From Streptomyces sp. DH37 (lineage in GTDB: Bacteria > Actinomycetota > Actinomycetes > Streptomycetales > Streptomycetaceae): 50,710 nucleotides of DNA. The position numbers and the translations under genes are program-made. The stretch is taken from contig NZ_JARVKV010000052.1 of NCBI RefSeq assembly GCF_029813835.1, positions 1 through 50,710 on the forward strand. The letters run 5' to 3'. The notes below the pieces were generated by a model. That model had not been told where the DNA came from. It did not search any database and was given only the letters and a program-made list of their open reading frames with translations. Below, piece after piece: positions 32,688 through 41,053 of this stretch (positions are counted from its first letter, which is position 1; each line of letters begins with the position of its first letter).

Positions 32688-33986
32688 TCAGTCCAGGCGG
32701 GCGAACCAGCGCGCGTTGTGGGCGATCGCCCGCTGGTACGCGCCGAAGTGGTCCGCGTCCCCGTGGTGCACCACCCGGGCGTACGCCCCGTGCCGGGCCA
32801 GGTCGCGCACGCAGCCGCCGGTGTTGGCGGCCGGCACGTCGCGGTCGCCGCCGGAGGTGTGCAGCCGCACCGGTACGCGCGGCGCCCACGCGCAGACGCC
32901 GTCGTTGAGCCGGATCACCTCCGCGAGCGTGCCGGTGGGGTGCCGCAGCCGCTGGTGCCACTCGTCCGTCAGCAGCTCCCCGACCGTGCCGGGCAGCAGC
33001 CCGGCGATCTCCTCGTCGGGGTGGTCGCCGTCGAAGAGCTCCTCGACGCGGTCGGCGTACGGCGCGCGGAAGACCTCGCGGGGATCGCCGTAGAGCGGGT
33101 GGAGCCGGTTCTGGGCGACCAGGAAGTAGGAGAGGTAGAAGACGGCCGAGGCGCCGTCGATCCGCCCGTCGAACATCGCGGGCAACTCCACGCCCTCGAT
33201 GTCGTACGGCCCGGCCACCGGCGCCAGCGCCCGCAGCCGGAAGCGCCGGTCCGCGCCCCGCGCCAGCTCCCGGCCCAGCGCCATGGCGACCTGCCCGCCC
33301 TGGGAGAAGCCGGTGGCGTACACCGCGCCGGTCAGCCGTCTGCCCTGGCCGCGCGCGGCGGTGCGGGCGGCGCGCAGCGCGTCCAGGGAGGCGGAGACGG
33401 AGGAGCGGGTGTCCACGTACGGGTGGGTGCCGGGGCCGGCGCCCAGGCCCAGGTAGTCCGGGGCGACGGCGGCCCGGCCGCCGGAGGCGTAGAGGAAGGC
33501 GCCCAGGACGGAGACGTTGTCGCCGGTGGAGGGGGCGTAGCCGCGGTAGGCGGTGGTGCCGTGCGTCTCGGAGACGGTGGCCAGCCGCTCGCCGCCGCCG
33601 GCCGGCAGGACGAGGAGCGCGGAGGCGGTGGTCGGCTCCCCGGCGGGGGTGACGGTGGCGTAGACGATGCGGTGGGCGGTGATGCCGTGGCGCACGGCGG
33701 AGGCGTCCACGCCGTTGGCGGTCAGGAGGTCCCTGAGCGGGCCGGGGGCCTTGTCGGCCAGGTGCGTGGTGGACAGCAGGGCGCCCCGCGCGTGCTCCTC
33801 AGTGTCTCCCGCGTTCCCGGCGCCCCCGGTGTTCCCTGCGTTCCCGGCGGATACGGCCGCCGACGCGGGCACGGCCGTCAGGGAGAGCAGGAGGGCGGCG
33901 GCGAGGGCCGCCGCGCCGCGCCGCGTGCGCCCGCCGGGGAGACGTGAGGCGGCCCGGGCGCCGCGCCGGATGTCGTGTTCCGTCAT
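32688..33986 (-). CDS. Secreted lipase/esterase (secretory lipase family)
   Basis: 432 residues from the ATG at 33986. A twin-arginine-like or Sec signal peptide is evident: basic start, then TRRGAAALAAALLLSLTAVP ending at ASA near residue 44. The alpha/beta-hydrolase core has the nucleophile elbow YATGFSQGGQVAMALG, preceded by AVAPDYLGLGAGPGTHPYVD, typical of the LIP family. A late histidine in VVHHGDADHFGAYQ is the likely catalytic base. It should hydrolyse lipids outside the cell. A longer upstream extension to 34196 runs antisense to the start of the next gene and is rejected. Confidence 0.88.
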   Translation of the reverse strand: MTEHDIRRGARAASRLPGGRTRRGAAALAAALLLSLTAVPASAAVSAGNAGNTGGAGNAGDTEEHARGALLSTTHLADKAPGPLRDLLTANGVDASAVRHGITAHRIVYATVTPAGEPTTASALLVLPAGGGERLATVSETHGTTAYRGYAPSTGDNVSVLGAFLYASGGRAAVAPDYLGLGAGPGTHPYVDTRSSVSASLDALRAARTAARGQGRRLTGAVYATGFSQGGQVAMALGRELARGADRRFRLRALAPVAGPYDIEGVELPAMFDGRIDGASAVFYLSYFLVAQNRLHPLYGDPREVFRAPYADRVEELFDGDHPDEEIAGLLPGTVGELLTDEWHQRLRHPTGTLAEVIRLNDGVCAWAPRVPVRLHTSGGDRDVPAANTGGCVRDLARHGAYARVVHHGDADHFGAYQRAIAHNARWFARLD

Positions 33987-34209
33987 GGCGGCGATCCTTC
34001 TGCGGAGGCCGGTGTTCCGGAATGCGGACGCCCCCCGGGCCGGCCGGGGGCTGTCCCCACCCGGACCCGCCCCACCCGGACCCGCCCTGCCCGGACTCGC
34101 CCGGACCTGCCCCGTTCGGACCCGTCCGGACCCGCCCCGGGCGAGGGCACCGGCTGACGGGGTGTGGGATCGTGTGCGTCCCATGGTCGGCACCAAGGAG
34201 GCGAGCGAG

Positions 34210-35013
34210 ATGGCGGACAGCGCCGCGCGGCCGGGCGGCGGGAGCGGAATAGACAGTTCCCGACCGCACTCGGCCCGGATCTGGAACTACCTGGCGGGCG
34301 GCAAGGACTACTACGTGGTGGACGCGGAGGCCGCCGAGAAGGTCCTGGCGGCCTTCCCCGGCATGCGCGACATCACCCGCACCTCGCGCGCCTTCATCGG
34401 CCGCGTGGTCCGCCACCTGGCCGGCGAGGAGGGGATCCGGCAGTTCCTGGACATCGGCACCGGACTGCCCACCAGGGACAACACCCACGAGGTCGCCCAG
34501 CGCACCGCCCCCGAGTCGCGGATCGTCTACGTCGACAACGACCCCCTGGTGCTGGTGCACGCCCGCGCCCTGCTCACCAGCTCCCCCGAGGGCGCGTGCG
34601 ACTACATCGACGCCGACGTCCGCGACCCCGACAGGATCCTGGAGGAGGCCGCGCGGACCCTGGACCTGTCGCGGCCGGTCGGGCTGATGCTCATGGGCAT
34701 CCTGGGCCTGGTCCCCGACTACGACGAGGCCCGCGCGGTGGTGCGGCGGCTGACCGACGCCCTGGCGCCGGGCAGCTTCCTCGGCCTGAACGACGGCTCC
34801 ACCAGCGACCCGGCGTACGTGGAGGCCATCGAGAGCCACAACGCCCGCGGCACCGCCACCCCGTACACGCCGCGCACCCCCGAGCAGATCGCCGGCTACT
34901 TCGAGGGGCTGGAGCTGCTGGAGCCCGGCGTCGTCTCGTGCTCGCGGTGGCGGCCGGAGGGCACCCCCGGCCCGGAGACGGCCGTGCACGGCGGACTCGC
35001 GCGGAAGCCGTAG
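34210..35013 (+). CDS. SAM-dependent methyltransferase, DUF574 type
   Basis: 267 residues from the ATG at 34210, with AAGGAGG at 34195-34201; an ATG at 34183 has no such site. The family start is SSRPHSARIWNYLAGGKDYY followed by VVDAEAAE, with FLDIGTGLPTRDNTHEVAQ as the SAM-binding loop and VYVDNDPLVLVHARALL as the acidic loop. Streptomyces encode many copies of this family; the substrate is unknown. It is divergent from the lipase and convergent with lhgO, with a hairpin between. Confidence 0.92.
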   Translation: MADSAARPGGGSGIDSSRPHSARIWNYLAGGKDYYVVDAEAAEKVLAAFPGMRDITRTSRAFIGRVVRHLAGEEGIRQFLDIGTGLPTRDNTHEVAQRTAPESRIVYVDNDPLVLVHARALLTSSPEGACDYIDADVRDPDRILEEAARTLDLSRPVGLMLMGILGLVPDYDEARAVVRRLTDALAPGSFLGLNDGSTSDPAYVEAIESHNARGTATPYTPRTPEQIAGYFEGLELLEPGVVSCSRWRPEGTPGPETAVHGGLARKP

Positions 35014-35035
35014 AGGCCCGCGGGGCCGGGCGGAC

Positions 35036-35060
35036 GCGGCGGGCGCCCGGCACCCGCCGC
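35036..35060. terminator. Bidirectional terminator-like hairpin
   Basis: GCGGCGGG (35036-35043) pairs with CCCGCCGC (35053-35060) in the short gap between two convergent genes, so it may serve both. Confidence 0.6.
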
Positions 35061-35072
35061 GCCCGCCGGGCT

Positions 35073-36356
35073 TCAGCGGGTGGCGTCCAGCGCCGCCAGC
35101 GCCCGCCGCGCCACCTCACGGCCGATCGGCAGGGAGGCCGTCGCCGCCGGGGAGGGGGCGTTGAGGACGTGGACGGTGTGCGGGGCCCCGGTGATCAGGA
35201 AGTCGTCGACCAGCGTGCCGTCCGGCCCGACCGCCTGGGCCCGCACCCCGGCCGGGGCCGGGCGCAGGTCGCCGGCGTCCACCTCCGGCAGCAGCCGGCG
35301 CACCGCCTCGGTGAAGGCCGCCCTGGACAGCGAGCGGCGCAGCTCGCCCGCGCCGTAGCGCCAGTGGCGGCGGGCGATGCGCCAGGAGCCCCGGTAGCCC
35401 AGCACCTCGGCCAGGTCGCGGGCGCGGGCGGTGCGCCACCGGTAGCCCTCGCGGGCCAGGGCCGGGACGGCGTTGGGGCCGATGTGGACCGAGCCGTCGA
35501 TGCCGCGCGTGAGGTGGACGCCCAGGAACGGGAACGCCGGGTCCGGCACCGGGTAGACCAGGCCCCGCACCAGCCCGCCGCGCTCCGGGGCCAGCTCGTG
35601 GTACTCCCCGCGGAACGGCACGATCCGCACCGGCGGCACGTCCCCGGCCAGGCGGGCCACGCGGTCGCAGTGCAGCCCCGCGCAGTTGACCATGGCGCGG
35701 GCCCGCACCACCGCGCCCGCCGCCGTACGGACGGCCACGCCCGTCCCCGGGCGGCGGTCCACGGCGGAGACCTCGGCCCCGCAGCGCACCTCGGCGCCCG
35801 CCGCCGTCACCAGGCGGGCCAGCTCGGCGGCGACCGCGCCGTAGTCGCAGACGCCGGTGGTGGCCACGTGGATGGCCGCCAGGCCGTTCACGTGCGGCTC
35901 GTACTCGGCGATCTGGGCCGGGCCCAGCTCGCGCACCGGGATGCCGTTCTCCCGGCCGCGCTGCACCAGCGCGTGCAGCCGGGGCAGCTCCGCGCGCTCG
36001 GTGGCGACGATCAGCTTCCCCGTCACCCGGTGCGGAATGTCGTGCTCCGCGCAGAACTTCACCATCTCCGTCGCGCCCTGCACCGCGAAGCGGGCCTTGA
36101 GCGACCCCGGACGGTAGTAGACGCCGCTGTGGATCACCCCGCTGTTGCGGCCGGTCTGGTGCCGGGCCGGACCGGCCTCCTTCTCCAGCACCACCACGCG
36201 CGTACCGGGCCGGGCGCGCGTGAGCGCGTACGCCGTCGACAGACCGACGATCCCGCCGCCGACCACCAGCACGTCGCAGTCGTACGCCGCGCGCCGCGCG
36301 GAGGACGAGGAGGGAGCCGGGGCGGCCGAGGAGACAGAGGACACGTCCTCCATCAT
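35073..36356 (-). CDS. lhgO: L-2-hydroxyglutarate oxidase
   Basis: A 427-residue FAD-dependent oxidoreductase of the DAO family from the ATG at 36356; GTG at 36368 is an alternative. The FAD motif is CDVLVVGGGIVGLSTAYALT, followed by QTGRNSGVIHSGVYYRPGSL, which is characteristic of LhgO. Later come VCDYGAVAAELARLV, FRGEYHELAPER, FPFLGVHLTRGIDGSVHIGP and the C-terminal HVLNAPSPAATASLPIG. It oxidises L-2-hydroxyglutarate, a side product of central metabolism, to 2-oxoglutarate, passing electrons to the quinone pool or oxygen. The serine/alanine-rich first 25 residues are poorly conserved in the family. Confidence 0.92.
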   Translation of the reverse strand: MMEDVSSVSSAAPAPSSSSARRAAYDCDVLVVGGGIVGLSTAYALTRARPGTRVVVLEKEAGPARHQTGRNSGVIHSGVYYRPGSLKARFAVQGATEMVKFCAEHDIPHRVTGKLIVATERAELPRLHALVQRGRENGIPVRELGPAQIAEYEPHVNGLAAIHVATTGVCDYGAVAAELARLVTAAGAEVRCGAEVSAVDRRPGTGVAVRTAAGAVVRARAMVNCAGLHCDRVARLAGDVPPVRIVPFRGEYHELAPERGGLVRGLVYPVPDPAFPFLGVHLTRGIDGSVHIGPNAVPALAREGYRWRTARARDLAEVLGYRGSWRIARRHWRYGAGELRRSLSRAAFTEAVRRLLPEVDAGDLRPAPAGVRAQAVGPDGTLVDDFLITGAPHTVHVLNAPSPAATASLPIGREVARRALAALDATR

Positions 36357-36555
36357 GGCCCGGCCCACTGACAGGCAACCCTCCGGCCGCGCGCGGGACT
36401 TGTGAACGGGTCCCGAGGACAGCCCGTACGGCCCATCGCGGGGCGGTTCGGGCGGTCCGGGTGGTTCAGGCGGTCCGGGTGGTTCAGGCGATCCGGGTCG
36501 TCCGGGGGCCCCGGGGGCTCGGGGCGCCCCGGGCGCGGCGGCGGGACGGGCCGCG

Positions 36556-38034
36556 TCACGCCGGAGCCGCGAGCAGCGGGCGCGCCCGCTCCCGCAGTTC
36601 CGCCACGCGCGGCTCGTCGCCGTACGGCTCCAGCCGGTGCAGCAGGTCCCGCACGTACTCCGTCGTCCGCGCCGAGGAGATCCGCCCGGCGACCTCCACC
36701 GCCCGCGTACCCGCCGCGCAGGCCGCGTCCAGGTTGCCCGACTCCAGCTCCGCGACCGCCGAGACCACCAGCCGCAGGCCGTGCGAGCGCACGAACTCCT
36801 CCGTCGGGCGCGACAGCGCCTGCTCGGTGAAGCGGCGCACCTGGCGCGGGGCCCTCAGGTCGCGGTAGCACTCGGCGGCGTCGGCGGCCAGGCGGTCGTA
36901 GGAGTGGAAGTCGAGCCAGGACGGGTCCGGGTCGCCGTCGCGGGAGCGCTCCAGCCAGCCCTCGGCCGCCGCCAGCGCGGTGCCGCAGGCCGCCGCGTCG
37001 CCGGCCTTGGCCTGGGCGCGGGCCTCCACCAGGTGGAAGAAGCTCATGGTGCGGGCCGTGGCCAGACCGCGGTTGCGCTCCAGCGCGGCCTGCGCCAGGT
37101 CCACTCCCTCGTCGGCGAAGCCCCGGTACGTCGCCTGCAGCGACATCGAGGCCAGGACGTACCCGCCCAGCGGCACGTCCGCCGCCGCCCGGGCCAGCCG
37201 CAGCGCCTGGATGTAGTAGCGCTGCGCGGCCTCCTGCTGGCCGGTGTCGAAGGCCATCCACCCGGCCAGGCGCGTCAGTTCGGCGGTCGCGCCGAACAGC
37301 GAGCGCCCGACCTCGTCGCTGTAGGAGCCCAGCAGCAGCGGGGTGGCGTCCACGCGCAGGCACTCGGGGACCATCGACGAACGCCAGTCGCCGCCGCCGT
37401 ACTTGGAGTCCCAGCGCCGGGCCTCCTCCGCCGCCTCCCGCAGTTTGGCCACGTCGCTGTGGCCCACGCGCAGGGACGTGGCGGCGGGCGGGGGCGGTCG
37501 GCGTCCGCCGGCGGCGGGCCCCGCCGCGGCCTCGCGCCCCCCGGCGGCGGCCGACGCGTCCCGCGCCACCGAACTGTCGGCCGGCGTGATCAGCCAGCGC
37601 GAGGTGGGGACGGCGTAGGCGCTCACCGAGAACGAGCCCGCCAGCGACTGCCAGATGCCCCCTCCGCCGCCGCGCCGCCCGGCCGGGTCCAGCCGGTACA
37701 GCTCGGTGGCCGACCGCACGGCCGCGCCGACGTCGCGGGGGAAGGCCAGGCCGACCTCCGGCGCCGGATCGGCGTCCGCCAGGCCGATCTCGTGCAGCGG
37801 GACGGGACGTCCGAGCTTGCTGCCGATGGCGGCGGCGATCAGATGGGGGGCGACGCCCTGCGGCACCATCCCCTTGGAGACCCAGCGGGCGACCGACGTC
37901 TTGTCGTAGCGGAGGGTCAGTCCTCTCTGCGCGCCCAGGTCGTTGACCCGGCGGGCGAGGCCGGCGTTGCTGATCCCGGCGAGGGCGAGGACGGCACCGA
38001 GTTTCTCGTTCGGCCCGCGTGGCTCCCTGGACAT
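36556..38034 (-). CDS. TPR-like transcriptional regulator (Streptomyces-specific)
   Basis: 492 residues from the ATG at 38034. The N-terminus resembles a degenerate HTH: KLGAVLALAGISNAGLARRV, then KTSVARWVSKGMVPQG, ending in PVPLHEIGLADADPAPEVGL. A glycine/proline linker follows (about 170-210). The C-terminal half is all-helical with TPR-like repeats (AQRYYIQALRLARAAADVPL, VDLAQAALERNRGLATARTM). This architecture is typical of actinobacterial regulators that respond to a small signal or partner protein and affect development or secondary metabolism. I do not recognise the specific gene. It is followed by lhgO on the same strand after 200 bases, and is divergent from the asparagine-synthase-like gene. 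Confidence 0.8.
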   Translation of the reverse strand: MSREPRGPNEKLGAVLALAGISNAGLARRVNDLGAQRGLTLRYDKTSVARWVSKGMVPQGVAPHLIAAAIGSKLGRPVPLHEIGLADADPAPEVGLAFPRDVGAAVRSATELYRLDPAGRRGGGGGIWQSLAGSFSVSAYAVPTSRWLITPADSSVARDASAAAGGREAAAGPAAGGRRPPPPAATSLRVGHSDVAKLREAAEEARRWDSKYGGGDWRSSMVPECLRVDATPLLLGSYSDEVGRSLFGATAELTRLAGWMAFDTGQQEAAQRYYIQALRLARAAADVPLGGYVLASMSLQATYRGFADEGVDLAQAALERNRGLATARTMSFFHLVEARAQAKAGDAAACGTALAAAEGWLERSRDGDPDPSWLDFHSYDRLAADAAECYRDLRAPRQVRRFTEQALSRPTEEFVRSHGLRLVVSAVAELESGNLDAACAAGTRAVEVAGRISSARTTEYVRDLLHRLEPYGDEPRVAELRERARPLLAAPA

Positions 38035-38696
38035 GCGCGCACCCCTGACACACACCGACGGCCGCCCCGCGCCGCACACACGGGGCACTCGTCAACCCAG
38101 CGTAGTTCGCCGCATCCCTACCGTTAAGGGGCGTCCTGCGGGATGGCGGGAATCGTGTCCGCACGGCGGTGCGCGGCGGGCGACGTGCGGACGGCGCGCG
38201 GGACGCCCCGGACCACCTCGGGCCGCACCGCGCATGCCCCCTGGCGTGTGCTCCGGGTGTGTGCCGGTGCGCCCGTCCGTGCGCTCTGTGCGGCCCCGGG
38301 GGGGAGCGCTTCCATGGGTGCTGCGTGGGTCGGCCCACTGCGCTGGAACCAGTGGGCTGGGGGAATGCCGTCGTCCCATTCCCCGCGGACGGCGGTCCGG
38401 TCCGGGAGGTGAGGAAGCCTCCCGGACTGCCGGCGGTCTGCCGACGATGATTCGTTCGGCATATCTCACGGCAAATATTTGGCCGAATGACGACGCTCGC
38501 GGCGGAGCCGTTCGGCAACCGGTACGGCGTCGGCCTCCGACGCCGCTCTTCCTCGCGTCTGCGCCCCTGAGCGCCTCCCGTACGCCCATCCCGTGGCAGC
38601 ATGGTCCGCAGCGACGGCAGTTGACGGCCGCCGACGGTGATCCACCACCGGTCGGCCGCGGTCGGCGGCGAGTTACGGGGCCATGCGGAGGCGGCG
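38035..38696. other. Divergent intergenic region with two inverted repeats
   Basis: A 660-base gap between the TPR-like regulator and the asparagine-synthase-like gene. TCCGGGAGG (38401-38409) and CCTCCCGGA (38418-38426) form a perfect 9-bp hairpin. Just after it, TTCGGC (38455-38460) and GCCGAA (38482-38487) flank an AT-rich core with AAATATTT, a good candidate for an operator or promoter of the rightward gene. No credible gene lies here. Confidence 0.5.
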
Positions 38697-40922
38697 ATGC
38701 GGTGGTTGGTGGGGTGGGCCGCAGACCACGCCGCGGGCGCGGGCGGCGCGGCCAGACCCGGGCAGACCATCCAGCCGGTGGGCGCGCAGCAGTTGTGGGA
38801 CGGCCCCGACCCGCTGTGGGCGGTCGGCGACTGGCGCCCTGACGAGGTGCGCCTCGTCGAGGTCGACGGCGGCAACAAGCTCGCGGTGCTGGGCTCCTGC
38901 GGCGCCTCCGACGAGCAGCTGCGCGTCGGGCTGTTCGCCGCCCGCGGCGGCGCCCTGCGCCATCTGACCGCCTGGCCCGGCAGCTACACCGCCGTCGTAC
39001 GCGTCGGCCGCCGCGTCACCATCACCACCGACCTCGCCGGCGCCCGGCCCGTCTTCCACACCCCGTGGGCGGGCGGCACCGCCTACGCCACCGCCGCGCT
39101 GCCGCTCGCCGACCTGATCGAGGCGCAGCTCGACGTCGGGCACCTCGCCGCCCTGCTCGCCTGCCCCGACGCGCCCGAGGCCCTGGGCGACGGCACGCCG
39201 TACGCGGGGGTGCGCCGCGTAGCGCCCGGACACGCGCTGATCATGCGCGACGGCCGCAGCCGCGAGACCGTCAGCTACGAACCCGCCGTGCCCACCGTCG
39301 TCGCCGCGCCCCCCGTGGACGCGGACGCGGCGGTCGCCGGAGTGCGCGACGCGCTGGTGGAGGCGGTACGGGTACGGCTGGCCGCGCCGCGCCACGCGCC
39401 CGTCCCCGACCTCGGCAGCCTCGACCCCGGACCGGTGCCCGGCATGGGACCGGCCCAGCGGCGGGCCGGCCGGCCGGGTCGCCAGGCGAGGGGCCCGGCC
39501 CCCGGCATCGGCGCCGACCTGTCGGGCGGCAGCGCGTCGGCGACGCTCGCGCTGCTGGCCGCCGGGCTGCCCGGGGTGCCGGGCACGGTGTACGGCACCC
39601 CGGGGACGTCGGCGGGCGAGCGGCTGCTGGCCGTCACCTTCAACGACCTGACGCTGGACCCCCTTTCGGGGCGCGAGGCCGAACTGGAACGCGCCCGCAG
39701 CATCGCCGAGAATCCCCGGCTCCACCACGTCGTCGTCGCGGCGGGCGAGGAGGCCCTGCCGTACGCCGGTCCCGACGGCGGCCCGCTCGCCGACGGGCCG
39801 CTGACCGACGAGCCCGGCCCCTCGCTGGTCGTCGCCGAACGGCACCGGCGGCGCCTGGAGGGAGGCAGCGCGGACCACCTGACCGGGTACGGCGCCCGCG
39901 AGGTGCTCGACGCGCACCCGGCCCGGCTGGCGGACCTGCTGCTCGACCGGCGCCGCCGCCATCTGCTGCGGCCGGTCACGGCGCTGGCGAGGGCGGAGGG
40001 CGCGGCCGGACGGTCGGTGCTCGTCCCGCTCACCGTCTACCGCGCGGCGCGGCGGCTGGCCCGTACGCCGTACCGGGACGGGGTGCTGGAGGCCGCTCGG
40101 CGGCTGCGCGAGTGGAACGGCGCGGGGACGGGCGCGGGGACGGGCGCGGGAAGCGGCCCGGGGGCGGGCGCGGCGCCCGGCGCCGGGGGCGTGGGAGGTG
40201 CGGGCGGCGCGGTCCACGAGGGCGCGCCCGGAGTGCTCGACGCCTCGCTGGCCGCCCTCGCCTGGTGCCGTCCGGGGCCGGCCGCGCGCTGGCTGACGGG
40301 AGAGGTGCTGGCCGAAGTATCGATTCGTCTGGAACGGGCGGCCCTCCGCCCGGTACCGGGGGAGACCGGTACGCGTCCGGGGGAGCGCCGGGCGCGCGCC
40401 GCGCTCGCCCGGCTGGCGGCCGACCACCGGATACTCGAACAGGCCGCGGAGGTCCGCAGCCAGCGGCTGCACGCGCCCTTCCTGGACAACCAGGTCGTCC
40501 GGGCCTGCCGCGCCCTGCCCGAGGCCCTGCGCGTCCAGCCGGGGGCGCGGGCGTCGGTGCTGCGCGCCGTGCTGGCCGGGGCGGGCGTCCACGAACTGCC
40601 GCCCGGCTGGGGCGCCCCTTCCCACGCCACCCACACGGCGGCGGCGCGGACCGGGCTGCGGTCCCGTGTCGGCGACCTCATCGACCTCTTCGACGCGCCC
40701 CTGCTGGCCGACGCGGGGCTGGTGGAGGCCCGGGTCGTCCGCAAGGCGCTGCGCGCCGCGGCCGAGGGCGAACCGCTGCCGCTGGACGGGCTGGCGGAAC
40801 TGGTCTCCACCGAGGTCTGGCTGCGCCGTCTGCTGGCCCGCCGCGGGAGCTGCTGGACGGGTACGGCCGCGCCGCGCCAGCGGGCGGTGGCCGGGGGAGT
40901 GCCGCAGCGCCCCAGCCTGTGA
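38697..40922 (+). CDS. Asparagine-synthase-like protein with altered ATP-binding motif
   Basis: 741 residues from the ATG at 38697 (GGAGG at 38687-38691). The N-terminal region (about 20-160) resembles a class II amidotransferase fold but lacks the catalytic N-terminal cysteine. The second domain resembles asparagine synthase/beta-lactam synthetase: LAALLACPDAPEALGDGTPY, then YAGVRRVAPGHALIM, and GADLSGGSASATLALLAAGL where the usual pyrophosphatase loop is SGG-DSS. The aspartate of that loop is replaced, so ATP use may differ. C-terminal SQRLHAPFLDNQVVRACRAL is the usual dimer/active-site segment. It could activate a carboxylate for amide formation, as lasso-peptide cyclases do. No precursor peptide or leader protease is nearby, so the product is unknown. 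A glycine-rich linker sits near residues 475-505. Confidence 0.82.
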   Translation: MRWLVGWAADHAAGAGGAARPGQTIQPVGAQQLWDGPDPLWAVGDWRPDEVRLVEVDGGNKLAVLGSCGASDEQLRVGLFAARGGALRHLTAWPGSYTAVVRVGRRVTITTDLAGARPVFHTPWAGGTAYATAALPLADLIEAQLDVGHLAALLACPDAPEALGDGTPYAGVRRVAPGHALIMRDGRSRETVSYEPAVPTVVAAPPVDADAAVAGVRDALVEAVRVRLAAPRHAPVPDLGSLDPGPVPGMGPAQRRAGRPGRQARGPAPGIGADLSGGSASATLALLAAGLPGVPGTVYGTPGTSAGERLLAVTFNDLTLDPLSGREAELERARSIAENPRLHHVVVAAGEEALPYAGPDGGPLADGPLTDEPGPSLVVAERHRRRLEGGSADHLTGYGAREVLDAHPARLADLLLDRRRRHLLRPVTALARAEGAAGRSVLVPLTVYRAARRLARTPYRDGVLEAARRLREWNGAGTGAGTGAGSGPGAGAAPGAGGVGGAGGAVHEGAPGVLDASLAALAWCRPGPAARWLTGEVLAEVSIRLERAALRPVPGETGTRPGERRARAALARLAADHRILEQAAEVRSQRLHAPFLDNQVVRACRALPEALRVQPGARASVLRAVLAGAGVHELPPGWGAPSHATHTAAARTGLRSRVGDLIDLFDAPLLADAGLVEARVVRKALRAAAEGEPLPLDGLAELVSTEVWLRRLLARRGSCWTGTAAPRQRAVAGGVPQRPSL

Positions 40923-41053
40923 GCCGGCCCCGTCCGTCGGCGGCTGCTCGACGGCGGTCGCCTGCCGTCGGCGCCCGTCCGTGGGCGCCCGCCTGTCGAT
41001 GGGCGCCTGTCGGCGGACGGCCACGGGCCGGCGGGCGCCCACCGTCGGACAGG

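Noticed and set aside
36353..38878. 841-codon minus-strand frame
   Set aside because: It overlaps the TPR-like regulator in another frame and lacks any domain.
38697..40922. Lasso-peptide biosynthesis cluster
   Set aside because: No precursor peptide, PqqD-like leader-binding protein, leader protease or dedicated transporter lies beside the synthetase-like gene.
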